Shown piece after piece: positions 23,090 through 31,124 of a stretch of 54,373 nucleotides of DNA. Positions within the stretch are counted from its first letter, which is position 1. Each line of letters starts with the position of its first letter. Where the stretch lies: positions 1-54,373 of the IMG/VR virus record IMGVR_UViG_3300027869_000008; one strand, 5' to 3'. The DNA comes from a virus. The notes below the pieces were generated by a model that saw only the letters and a program-made list of their open reading frames with translations, was not told the origin of the DNA and did not search any database. The translations under genes were made by a program, and so were the position numbers.

Positions 23090-23524
23090 ATGAATCTCAG
23101 ACAGACTGACGAGAAGGCTGTGATGTTGGCCATTCTGCGGGGGACTGTGGAGGATGGGGAGCACTCATTGATGCGGTATCTCCCGGAGGGTAATCCCGAT
23201 AAGGGGAAGGGTGGGGAGGTTCGTTCGCTCCTCTATGGGGTGGTGGCGAATTCGGCACCACACCCCCTGGCAGTCCCAGCGATGCTAGCGATGGTGGAGA
23301 TGGGGATTTACGTAGGGAGCCAGCTTCAGAAGATCCAGGACTCTGGGGTGGAGGTGGATGTGGAGGCTCTGAAACAGGAGGTCTTGAAGGATGGGGGATT
23401 GAAGGAGAAGTTGATGAAGATTATGAGTTCTGCTCCCCCTTCCACTCCTGGGGAGGGGGCTCCTGAGGGTACCACGGAGAATCCAATGAAGGATTTTCTG
23501 GGGGGATTCGGGAAGGGAGCTTAG
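23090..23524 (+). CDS. Hypothetical protein, 144 aa
   Basis: ATG at 23090 after AAAGGAGAAAAGAA. Helical and hydrophobic in the middle (SLLYGVVANSA, AVPAMLAMVEMGIYVGSQL), with a charged helix (VDVEALKQEVLKDGGLKEKLMKIM) and a disordered Gly/Pro/Thr end. No family is recognised. Confidence 0.7.
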   Translation: MNLRQTDEKAVMLAILRGTVEDGEHSLMRYLPEGNPDKGKGGEVRSLLYGVVANSAPHPLAVPAMLAMVEMGIYVGSQLQKIQDSGVEVDVEALKQEVLKDGGLKEKLMKIMSSAPPSTPGEGAPEGTTENPMKDFLGGFGKGA

Positions 23525-23526
23525 GG

Positions 23527-23793
23527 ATGGCTTTACATAAAACTGAGTCTCAAGCCCCACCAACTTACATGATCGCAAGTGTTACTAACAACCTAGGCTA
23601 TGGTCCTGATGATACTGAATTTGACCGTTGTAAGTCAATTACGCTCAAGGGAGCCTTGAGGGAGTTCAAGGACGTTCAGAAGCAGTTTAAGAAGGACCAC
23701 GAGAGGAAGACGCGGGTGTTGTTGCTCAAGATTGTGGAGAATGTTGTGGTGGGAGGGGATGATCCATTGGGGAGGCGTTATGCAGAAAGATAA
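23527..23793 (+). CDS. Hypothetical protein, 88 aa
   Basis: Starts MALHKTESQAPPTYMIASVT; a basic helix (LREFKDVQKQFKKDHERKTRVL) near the C-terminus. The next gene starts 14 nt before its stop. No family is recognised. Confidence 0.65.
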   Translation: MALHKTESQAPPTYMIASVTNNLGYGPDDTEFDRCKSITLKGALREFKDVQKQFKKDHERKTRVLLLKIVENVVVGGDDPLGRRYAER

Positions 23794-24109
23794 ACTCGAC
23801 ACAGAACTACTCACTACGATCTTCAGCGATCAGTGGGATCGTTTCATCAAGAATCCACAAGGGGATGTGCTTCTGCATAAACTCGGGGGATGTAAGGAGT
23901 TCCACGAATTGTCGCATCAGATACTTGAGAAGCTGCATAAGGAGGGGGCGGATGGATGCCAAATCAGTCTACTCCTCATGGCTATCGGGGTGAGGTGTGG
24001 GTTGGAGTATAGGGAGTTTCAGAGGGGGGCCCTGGAACTGGAGGGGATGTTTAAGTGCTCTCCGGATGCATCTAAACTACTGGGGGAGGTGGAGAATGCG
24101 GAGGGCTAG
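23780..24109 (+). CDS. Hypothetical helical protein, 109 aa
   Basis: ATG at 23780 behind GGGGAGGCGTT, overlapping the preceding gene. Helical (LDTELLTTIFSDQWDRFIK, FHELSHQILEKLHKEG) with four Cys that show no metal spacing. No family is recognised. Confidence 0.65.
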   Translation: MQKDKLDTELLTTIFSDQWDRFIKNPQGDVLLHKLGGCKEFHELSHQILEKLHKEGADGCQISLLLMAIGVRCGLEYREFQRGALELEGMFKCSPDASKLLGEVENAEG

Positions 24110-24197
24110 GTCGTGGATGCAAATTTTCACGTTCGGGATTATCGTGTTCCAAACCTTTATTATCCTACCACTCCTACGCCAGTACACTGAGGCTTGA
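24096..24197 (+). CDS. Small membrane protein ending at an in-frame TGA, 33 aa
   Basis: ATG at 24096 after GGAGGTGGAGA. A basic start (MRRARSW) and one hydrophobic span (FGIIVFQTFIILPLL). The frame stops at TGA 24195-24197 but stays open beyond it to TAA 24333-24335. The extension is a charged coiled-coil-like helix that begins directly after the membrane segment, so the two pieces look like one anchor-plus-helix protein interrupted by a stop. Confidence 0.55.
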   Translation: MRRARSWMQIFTFGIIVFQTFIILPLLRQYTEA

Positions 24198-24224
24198 TAC
24201 GAGGAGCAAGTAGCTCTGAGGAAG

Positions 24225-24335
24225 ATGTGTGAGGTGAAGCTCAAGGATGCCCAGCGAATACAGGGGGATCTGAGGGTGTGGATTGAGGAGGAGAGTAGGC
24301 TACATAAGCGTTTCGTTTGTACAGAAGTAAAGTAA
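24225..24335 (+). CDS. Downstream piece of the interrupted membrane/coiled-coil frame, 36 aa
   Basis: Same frame as 24096-24197, after its TGA. The first ATG (24225) is only a few bases from AGGAAG, a poor spacing for independent initiation. The sequence VKLKDAQRIQGDLRVWIEEE is helical and charged. It may be translated by reinitiation or stop read-through, or it may be the remnant of a broken gene. Confidence 0.4.
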   Translation: MCEVKLKDAQRIQGDLRVWIEEESRLHKRFVCTEVK

Positions 24336-24349
24336 GAAGGGGAGAGTCT

Positions 24350-24571
24350 ATGGCTACAACTACGTTTACTGGGATCGTGTGGGAGCACGTACCCGCGGAC
24401 CAAAACGGGGGAGGTCCGGAGGATTTACTGATCGTATCTCTTTGTAATTGGGATGATATTCATATTCCAATTCCTAAAGGGAGACTTGAGGATTTTCCGA
24501 TTGATTCTCACGTGAAGATAACTGTGGAGGTTTGCACTGATATGGAAGGGGGGAGGTGTCAACGTGGGTAA
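24350..24571 (+). CDS. Small acidic beta-rich protein, 73 aa
   Basis: ATG at 24350 behind GGGGAG; starts MATTTFTGIVWEHVPADQNG. Beta-rich (LLIVSLCNWDDIHIPIP, HVKITVEVCTDME). Its stop overlaps the GTG of the 1176-aa gene, so the two are coupled. It may be a partner of that protein; no family is recognised. Confidence 0.65.
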   Translation: MATTTFTGIVWEHVPADQNGGGPEDLLIVSLCNWDDIHIPIPKGRLEDFPIDSHVKITVEVCTDMEGGRCQRG

Positions 24572-27500
24572 ACAGGATGGGAAGGTCGTAGGGGGGATTG
24601 AGGTGGGGAAGCAGTATGAGGGGGTCAAAGTAGTCTGGGCGGATGAGTCGGGGAGTATTTCATACCCTCCCCACCCAGAAGTTACTCATGGGAACTTATA
24701 TTGGTGTATATACCCAAGTGGGAAGAAAAGGATGTCACGTTGGGGATCGGGGTTTGCCACTGTGAAGGATTTGATGGGGGTGGAGGATTATGGGAATCCG
24801 AACCCATTTAAGGTTCCGTGGCCCTGGGCTGAGCTACATCCGGGGGAGGTTGACCCTTCGTTGGATTATCCTACCGAGTTTGCTATGCCCGCGTATACAA
24901 CGAAATCCAATCACACCATCGGCCCTGCGTATGTGGATGGAGTGCTCACTCCTGAGACCCAAACTCTAATGGTGAAGTGGAAGACGGGAGATCCGTATGA
25001 GGCTTGGAATAAACAATTTGATGAGTGGGAGGGGGGGTCTGTGACTACGACGAGTATGCCTAACACTACTAGCGGGGGGAAGCTTCATCCTGTTATCCCT
25101 GTGGGACCCGTGAGTCCATTCTATAATCCTAAGATTAAAGTATACGTGGGGGAGACGGATACTGAGACTGGAGTGAGGGTGGTGTGGATTGATCCTCCGG
25201 AGGTTGTGTCTCCTAAGTTGAAGGGATGCAAGGAGTGTTATGGACTGTGGTGTGTGTTCCCGGATGGGAGTAAGGGATTACAGACTACTAGTGAGGGGGA
25301 TTATAAGGATTGTTTAAATTGGCACCATAACAACTATGACAAGGGATGGCCCTGGAAACAATGGCATCCTGGGATTCCTGATCCTTCTTCTGTCTATGTA
25401 ATTCCACAAACGGGGAAGCCTACGGAGGCTCAGGTGGGGATGAAGGGGGTGTCAGAGGGGGAGGAGTTTTGGGTGGTGGGGATGGGGCCTGAGGCACATT
25501 ATTCGTGTGTTGGTTGGCTGAGTGATGGAGTGAATGCAACTATGGTGATTGGGGAGGATTTAGTAATTTATGGGAAGTACTTTAAGTCTCATGTTTCTGT
25601 GAATGATTTATGGAATGTTGGATATGACAAGATCCCCCCGAATCACTCAGAGATCGTAGCAGAGTTCAAGGGGCAGGAAAAGTGGAAGAATCCGCTTGGC
25701 GCAGGGGGGAGTGGAGAGCCTATGAAGACTGTGAAGGAGTTGGCTACGACTACACATAAGGCCATGGCGAAGACTAAGCCTACTATAGCTACTACTCTAC
25801 AGTGTATCAAGGCTATTAAGGAGTATTGTAAGGTTACACCTCCGAAGTATAGGAGTAATGCTGCCTGTTATACCTGGATTCTTGAGAATTACAAGATCAA
25901 GGCTTTCCCGGAGACTCATAAGTGGAGTCACCAGAAGACGGAGAAGTGTATTGAGGAGAATCTGCATAAGATATCAATAGATATCATTGCGGAGGTTCCA
26001 GAGGTATCATTGGGGACTGTAATGGCTGAATATAAGCCAACGTGGACTCCCCCTGTTATCACTCAGCTGAAACAGGCTAAGCCAATCCCTCCAACGTATG
26101 TTCCTAAGACTCAGAAGGAGCAGGGGTATATTGAGCTTGAAAAGGGGATGTACAAGAACTATGTACTGAAATATACGATGGAGCCATTCTATCAAGGGAT
26201 GGGGGAGATCTTCGCGAGGCCGTGTCCGGTGAGACCGAGACATGGATTTGTGGATTCGAGGGTGGTGCATACGATTGAGGAGTATGAGTCTCTCCGGGAG
26301 GAGGTGAGGAAGGCTGACCCCGAGGGGGAGATCATGCTGGTTCCGACGATCAAGGAACCGAAGTGCTCTGCGGTGTATACTCCGGGGAGGATTGAGGTGG
26401 GTGGGGGAAATGATGGGGCTACGGCGGGGAAGGGGGAGGTTGTTTCGTTTAGTATATCTCCGGAGAGGCTACAGGGGGTGAATTATAATAATGGGGGGAT
26501 TAAGGACACGCCGTACTTTGAGATTGTGTATCAAGGGAAGAGTGGGGATATTGATAATCCTACGAAGACTTGGATTACTCAGTTGAGGGATGGTCCTGAG
26601 CTGCCGAAGGGGAGTGAAGATTTTGTTCCTCCTGGGGATGGATTTGTGGTGAAGGAGATTGTGAAGGTGGAGCACCCGGAGGATTATTCACTACTGGAGT
26701 GGGAGGAGAGGGTGAAGGGGTTCCCTGAGGGGACTGTGGTGTGGTTCCCTAAGGGGAATTTAAGTAGTCATATTGTGATCCATGCTGTGGTGAAGGGGGT
26801 GCCGGTATTGACGACGAGGGAGCCGGTTATTGGGGAGAAACTCGTGGCGACTGTGGAGAAGGGGGAGGGGACCGTTAAGTGGAGAAGGGGGCAGGTAGAG
26901 GAAGGGTATGCGGCGGGGATGTTAATAAGGATGCCTGCACAACAAATGATGTGGTGTGTGATGGCGGGTTTACATAATGGGGTGTGGCTGTTCAGGGGGA
27001 GACCTTTTATGTTGGGTCTCACGGCGGCGCTGGGGGTGAGGCTGGCGGGGGCTTTGGGGCAGGGGGAGTTGAGATATTACACTAAGGCTGATACAGGATC
27101 GAAGCTCTGGAACACAGGGAAGTCTAGAGGGACTGTTTACCATGAGGTACTACAGGATTATAAATGGTCTCTAGAGTGTCTACGGTGGGCTCCCCTGCTT
27201 TATCATGCGAAGGGGCATTGGTCAGGGTCATTTGGGGGCCCGAAGTGGGGGAGTTCGATGGATGCAGCTGTGGCGGTGAATGATTCTGTGACCTCTGGGG
27301 AGACGGAGGAGATGGTTATTGAGAAGTTGAATATTTTAGTAAACTCCTGCCACAACGGGGGGAAGTTATTTACGAAGGTGGGCCGCCCGAATCAGATATC
27401 TAATAACATCGAGCTCGGGGCTGTGCTCGTGGCGCATTACTGGTGGGAGGCGCTGGGGATGGCGAGGGAGAGGGGGGAGGAGATTGCTCTTGTCAGGGGG

Positions 27501-28094
27501 GAGATGGGAGTTATCCAAGCTGTGAAGGATATGAAAGTGGCGGAGCTTTGTCTTCTTGAGAAGTTACAGGTGCTTGAGAAGAAGCCGCAGTATGTCTCAG
27601 AGAATTATCAGACCATCCCTAAACTACCTCCGAAGCCTAAGGTACCCATGGGGGTTAATTTGATTCAGATTAGGAATGTTAAGGAGGGATATGTAAGAGT
27701 ACAGTGGAGGTATGTTGATGGGGTGCATCACGAGTGGGATACGAAGGGTAGTCAACTCACGGAGGCGTTCTTCACATGGCTAAACGGAGAGAAAGAGGAC
27801 ACGGTAAAGACAGGTCCAAGCCTCGTCTCAGGGGCGGGGGTTCAGTATCCAATCGTTCTACAAGAGGGAGTGGGCGGGGGAAAGGTGTACGCCCCTCTCG
27901 GAAAACAAAGCACCGCAAACATTCTAAAGGAGATAAATCACCAATGTCTAATGAGTGGGTATCCTCAAATAAAGCCTCCCTCGTCGTGGACCTCGGAGTC
28001 ACCAGAGCTGTTCCCGGTGCCGGAGGCGACGCCGGTACCGGTGGAGATGGAGGCTCTGGAAACGGAGGAGCCGGAGTCCCCGGAGGACTTCTAA
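24564..28094 (+). CDS. Giant multidomain protein with PEP-utilising (phosphohistidine) mobile-domain motif
   Basis: 1176 residues from GTG 24564. Residues ~10-110 and ~190-280 are two copies of one domain (V.V.W.D, then LWC.(F/Y)P.G, then PWPW..(L/W)HPG..DPS); a related strand set recurs near 1030-1075. A helical part (~380-470) follows. At ~551-565 lies FARPCPVRPRHGFVDSR and at ~613-624 GGGNDGATAGKG, both compact conserved-looking motifs. At ~730-755 GNLSSHIVIHAVVKGVPVL matches the PEP-utilising-enzyme mobile domain, with His736 in the phosphorylated-His position. The C-terminal ~400 residues are mostly helical. PEP synthase-type enzymes pair this His domain with an ATP-grasp domain, which I suspect around residues 530-720 but cannot prove. 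The 3' 319 nt are also coding in another frame for the phosphatase gene. Confidence 0.7.
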   Translation: MGKQDGKVVGGIEVGKQYEGVKVVWADESGSISYPPHPEVTHGNLYWCIYPSGKKRMSRWGSGFATVKDLMGVEDYGNPNPFKVPWPWAELHPGEVDPSLDYPTEFAMPAYTTKSNHTIGPAYVDGVLTPETQTLMVKWKTGDPYEAWNKQFDEWEGGSVTTTSMPNTTSGGKLHPVIPVGPVSPFYNPKIKVYVGETDTETGVRVVWIDPPEVVSPKLKGCKECYGLWCVFPDGSKGLQTTSEGDYKDCLNWHHNNYDKGWPWKQWHPGIPDPSSVYVIPQTGKPTEAQVGMKGVSEGEEFWVVGMGPEAHYSCVGWLSDGVNATMVIGEDLVIYGKYFKSHVSVNDLWNVGYDKIPPNHSEIVAEFKGQEKWKNPLGAGGSGEPMKTVKELATTTHKAMAKTKPTIATTLQCIKAIKEYCKVTPPKYRSNAACYTWILENYKIKAFPETHKWSHQKTEKCIEENLHKISIDIIAEVPEVSLGTVMAEYKPTWTPPVITQLKQAKPIPPTYVPKTQKEQGYIELEKGMYKNYVLKYTMEPFYQGMGEIFARPCPVRPRHGFVDSRVVHTIEEYESLREEVRKADPEGEIMLVPTIKEPKCSAVYTPGRIEVGGGNDGATAGKGEVVSFSISPERLQGVNYNNGGIKDTPYFEIVYQGKSGDIDNPTKTWITQLRDGPELPKGSEDFVPPGDGFVVKEIVKVEHPEDYSLLEWEERVKGFPEGTVVWFPKGNLSSHIVIHAVVKGVPVLTTREPVIGEKLVATVEKGEGTVKWRRGQVEEGYAAGMLIRMPAQQMMWCVMAGLHNGVWLFRGRPFMLGLTAALGVRLAGALGQGELRYYTKADTGSKLWNTGKSRGTVYHEVLQDYKWSLECLRWAPLLYHAKGHWSGSFGGPKWGSSMDAAVAVNDSVTSGETEEMVIEKLNILVNSCHNGGKLFTKVGRPNQISNNIELGAVLVAHYWWEALGMARERGEEIALVRGEMGVIQAVKDMKVAELCLLEKLQVLEKKPQYVSENYQTIPKLPPKPKVPMGVNLIQIRNVKEGYVRVQWRYVDGVHHEWDTKGSQLTEAFFTWLNGEKEDTVKTGPSLVSGAGVQYPIVLQEGVGGGKVYAPLGKQSTANILKEINHQCLMSGYPQIKPPSSWTSESPELFPVPEATPVPVEMEALETEEPESPEDF

Positions 28095-29449
28095 CTGAAC
28101 GGGGGCGGATTCGTCTGTGGGGTGGGAGTAAGTTCGATATCAAATCGGGGGATGGAGATATCTTCATCAATCTTACCAGTGATAAGAAGTGGAGTGACTT
28201 TAAGTTCACTGGGAAGTGGAAGTGGTTGAATAAGTACTATGGTGTTCCACCGGAAGAGGTGGTGCTTAATTGGGAAGATATGAAGGCTCCCGTTTATCCC
28301 GCAAGCTTCTGGGTGGAGTTCTGGAAAGAGCTCAAGAGGGAGCTGTGGGCGAATGGAAAGCTGGAGCCTATCGAGGAGGCGTCTAAAGGGGAGATCGGCG
28401 CTCCTGAGGGCGCTGGAGCTCAAGGAGAGGGTGTCCAGCAGAGGGTCTTGGATGTTGTTTTTTACTGTACAGGTGGGAAGGGCAGGACCGGGACTGCTAT
28501 TGCTTGTCTGATGGTCACGGCGGCTCAGATTGATGGTTATAGGGCTATCTTGAAAGTCAGGAAGGCGTATAAGTCTGAGGCTGTGGAGACACAGGGGCAG
28601 GTGGATTATATTAAGAATCTCCAGGAGACACTGTATCCTCAGGCGTCTGAAGAGTGGGGGAAGGGGCAGGGTGGGAATGGGGAGAGTATTCCTGGGCCTT
28701 CGCAGTCGCATATGTTCAATGGATCTACAGGGTATAACTATAGCCAAGGGGATTATCTCTGCCGTGGTTATGGAGCGAGGAGTCCTCAGCCAACGCCACA
28801 GGTGGCGGGGCAGATTATTGTAGCTTTGATGGAGACTGTGGAAGGGGTCGTCAAGGCGGAGTGGGACTTCAAGGCGAAGGAGATTGTGATCTGGGAAGAC
28901 GAGACTGTCCAAACGGGGCCTGTCAAGGCTGTGATGTGTAAGTACAATGTCGATGGGTGGGATATTCGGATTAAGAATGGGAAGAATCTCAAGAAGTCCT
29001 CCTCCTCCTCTACAGGCTCCTCAGGTTCATCGAAGGAATCTAAAGACAAGGAGGAAGATACACTTACCAATTCCCATACGGGGAAGAGGACTACTGGGGA
29101 GTTTAAGAGCGTGGGTTCGTCGGGGTATCTCTCATCGATCTCGGGGGTCCAATCGAAGGGCCAGAAACTCCTCCCCTTCAAACAACAGTCTGTAATCGGT
29201 GGACCGAGGGAGCAGAAGATCAAGCGTGTCGCGGGGGTCCTCGCGATCTGTAGACACGAGCTCATGCAGATACCGAATGTTGACTGGGTGGGGCAGGGAT
29301 ATGGGGATATTCCTACATTGCGGCTGGGGACGTACCATAAGCACTATGATTCTATGAAGATCATCAATGCGGCTACGGCGATTATTGCGAAGTATGGGTA
29401 TGACATCGTGGGGGATGAGGGGGTGAATTTAGAGGTGACGAGGGGGTAG
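27776..29449 (+). CDS. Cysteine-based protein phosphatase (PTP/DSP-like) with basic N-terminus and extra C-terminal domain
   Basis: 557 residues from ATG 27776 (GGAGGCG site nine bases away); an internal ATG at 27944 behind AAAGGAG is an alternative. Residues 1-56 are strongly basic and 70-105 Gly-rich; both lie over the end of the 1176-aa gene. The catalytic loop is CTGGKGRTGT (Cys231, Arg237), the CX5R signature of tyrosine/dual-specificity/PTEN-like phosphatases. It is preceded by a candidate general-acid segment NWEDMKAP and followed by VRKAYKSEAVETQGQVDYI, which fits the family's C-terminal helices. A Ser-rich linker and a ~90-residue domain (about 465-557) follow. Likely a partner of the upstream phosphohistidine-domain protein. 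Confidence 0.75.
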   Translation: MAKRRERGHGKDRSKPRLRGGGSVSNRSTRGSGRGKGVRPSRKTKHRKHSKGDKSPMSNEWVSSNKASLVVDLGVTRAVPGAGGDAGTGGDGGSGNGGAGVPGGLLTERGRIRLWGGSKFDIKSGDGDIFINLTSDKKWSDFKFTGKWKWLNKYYGVPPEEVVLNWEDMKAPVYPASFWVEFWKELKRELWANGKLEPIEEASKGEIGAPEGAGAQGEGVQQRVLDVVFYCTGGKGRTGTAIACLMVTAAQIDGYRAILKVRKAYKSEAVETQGQVDYIKNLQETLYPQASEEWGKGQGGNGESIPGPSQSHMFNGSTGYNYSQGDYLCRGYGARSPQPTPQVAGQIIVALMETVEGVVKAEWDFKAKEIVIWEDETVQTGPVKAVMCKYNVDGWDIRIKNGKNLKKSSSSSTGSSGSSKESKDKEEDTLTNSHTGKRTTGEFKSVGSSGYLSSISGVQSKGQKLLPFKQQSVIGGPREQKIKRVAGVLAICRHELMQIPNVDWVGQGYGDIPTLRLGTYHKHYDSMKIINAATAIIAKYGYDIVGDEGVNLEVTRG

Positions 29450-29452
29450 GTT

Positions 29453-29680
29453 ATGAAATGTGCTTTTTGTCTTCAAGAGCTTGAAGCCTCATTCAGGAAG
29501 ATCCCCAAGACCAAACGGAAAGCGTATGGGTTGAGTATCGTTGGGGAGGAGAATGCTCACGTGCTCTGCCTAGCCAAAGCGGAGCAGAAGAGGCGGGAGG
29601 ATGATCCGGGATACAAAGGGTATTTTGAGGGGCATACCTTCGGGACTGACCCTGTGAAGTATGAACGGGGACAAGATTAG
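29453..29680 (+). CDS. Small Cys-containing protein, 75 aa
   Basis: Starts MKCAFCLQELEASFR, with a later HVLC that can complete a Cys3His-type zinc site, then a charged Lys/Arg/Glu helix. It begins three bases after the phosphatase stop and ends the operon before the repeat-rich interval. Confidence 0.65.
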   Translation: MKCAFCLQELEASFRKIPKTKRKAYGLSIVGEENAHVLCLAKAEQKRREDDPGYKGYFEGHTFGTDPVKYERGQD

Positions 29681-30041
29681 GGGGTCCTACTCCAATCCAT
29701 CGGGACTCTAGCCCCTAGAAGGGTATAGAGGGGTACAAGAGGGGGGAAATTCATTGCAGGTTTGCAGGATGAGGTATATACTATTGAAAAGGAAAGACTT
29801 GCAAACCTGCAAAAGGGTCTGCAACACGTTGCATCATTGCAGGAACTACTATAATGACCCTTTGCAGGACCCTACGTGGAATCAACATCTTGCAATGACT
29901 TTTTAAAGGAATGCAGGACCCTGTTGCAGGAGATATCTATATATATTTCATATAGATAGACCTCTTTTGGGCTCTCCCTGCAACGGTTTCCACGTATTCC
30001 ATCCCATAGGCCGTAGGCCATCGGGGGGATACTCTTTAGAC
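29681..30041. other. Repeat-rich, AT-rich convergent spacer: candidate replication origin
   Basis: No gene. It holds about eleven copies of TTGCAGG/CCTGCAA-like words between 29754 and 29983, in both orientations, an AT-rich stretch with a palindromic character (29931-29960), and an outer inverted repeat TACGTGGAA (29873-29881) / TTCCACGTA (29988-29996). Iterons plus an AT-rich melting region beside a RecA-like ATPase gene fit a phage origin. A bidirectional termination zone is the alternative. Confidence 0.6.
29754..29983. repeat. TTGCAGG repeat cluster
   Basis: TTGCAGG at 29754, 29762, 29837, 29862 and 29924; ATGCAGG at 29911; TTGCA(A) at 29799, 29829 and 29890; CCTGCAA/CTGCAA at 29806, 29819 and 29977. 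Within it, TTGCAGGTTTGCA (29754-29766) is the inverted match of TGCAAACCTGCAA (29800-29812), a 13-bp pair. Confidence 0.75.
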
Positions 30042-30917
30042 CTAGGACGGTTTGAGGATCTTGACGCGGCCCTTGCCGATGGGTAGAAGGGTGCCCTCTT
30101 TTTTCATTCGACTCAGGAAGTTGTAGGCGGATTTCTCAGAGCAGATGCCTGAGGACACAGCGGACATCACGAAGTCTCCTGTGTTGAGTTCTCCGGTGGT
30201 GTAGGTTTCGAGGAGCTTAAGGAGGTCTGCCTCGACTCCATTTGGGGCGGCTCCTGCGAGTTCAACGAAGCGGCCACACTTGTCTAGAAAGTAGTAGAAT
30301 TCCGCTTCAGGGGCATTACGGGGGAGGAGATTGAGGATTCTTTGATTGTGGGTTTCGGGATGGCGTTCGAGGAGGAACATTGTTTCGGTGAGGCCAGCGT
30401 AGGCTACAGAGCCGAGGGCTCGTTGGCGTTTGTCGGTGTAGACTTCGGTGGGCTTTAATTTGGGGGAGTGGGCGTGGGCGATGATTGTTTTGTCGTGTTG
30501 CTTGAGGCAGTTTAGGACGCTCCTCAACCACTTACCTGTGGATTGGTAAGAGTTCATCGAGTTCCCGTTCTTGCTGTCGGGCATCAATAACATGAAAGAT
30601 TCGATGATGATGAGGGGGTGTGGGGACCATTTGATGATTGCTTCGATGGTGTTTCCGGGGAGTTCATCGAAGCCGTAGACGAGTTCGGGAGGGAGTTTAA
30701 CGTCCATTCGAGCTAGGGTGCGCTTCATCCCTTCTTTGGAGCGGTCACCAATGTAAGCGAAGGTGGTGGGGGTGGATTTGTAACCTAAAATGGGGCGGCC
30801 ATCGAGGAGGTCTAGCAGGGCTTGGAAGGCCCAGGTTGTTTTGCCGACTCCTGAGGGACCTGCGATGGTGTGGATTTCGTGGGTTGGAAGGATTTCATCG
30901 ATGATGAATTCAGACAT
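30042..30917 (-). CDS. RecA-like (RepA/AAA_25-type) replicative ATPase, helicase candidate
   Basis: 291 residues. Walker A GPSGVGKTT (residues ~20-28) right after a short N-terminal strand, Walker B LIIIES (Glu106), and a later sensor-like strand TIIAHAHSP. The last ~60 residues read as a winged helix (LLKLLETY... EKSAYNFLSRMKKEGTLLPIGKGRVKIL). This layout is seen in RepA-like hexameric helicases and related RecA-fold ATPases of phages and plasmids. It is the only minus-strand gene inside the early arm, has its own promoter, and flanks the candidate origin, which supports a replication role. Confidence 0.75.
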   Translation of the reverse strand: MSEFIIDEILPTHEIHTIAGPSGVGKTTWAFQALLDLLDGRPILGYKSTPTTFAYIGDRSKEGMKRTLARMDVKLPPELVYGFDELPGNTIEAIIKWSPHPLIIIESFMLLMPDSKNGNSMNSYQSTGKWLRSVLNCLKQHDKTIIAHAHSPKLKPTEVYTDKRQRALGSVAYAGLTETMFLLERHPETHNQRILNLLPRNAPEAEFYYFLDKCGRFVELAGAAPNGVEADLLKLLETYTTGELNTGDFVMSAVSSGICSEKSAYNFLSRMKKEGTLLPIGKGRVKILKPS

Positions 30918-31020
30918 AGATTGTCTAATCCCTTTCTTGCACTCAAATGGGCCGTTCCCCGATGGAAAGGGGGGGCGAGGGAGCTACCCCCGCCCCAGGG
31001 GTTAGACATGAACGACTTCA

Positions 31021-31061
31021 CCGAGTCGAGATAGTGTACTGACTCGGGTTAGACCTGTCAA
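31021..31061 (-). promoter_or_regulatory. Sigma70-type promoter of the RecA-like ATPase, with operator
   Basis: On the minus strand: TTGACA (31061-31056), 17-base spacer, TACACT (31038-31033). The -35 is flanked on both sides by AGGTCT. The -10 lies inside an inverted repeat CCGAGTC (31021-31027) / GACTCGG (31041-31047), a likely repressor site. Confidence 0.75.
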
Positions 31062-31124
31062 GACCTAGGGGTTTCTACTAGGACTACTCTATTCAGTGGG
31101 GGTCCTAATCGATCACGCTGGGTC

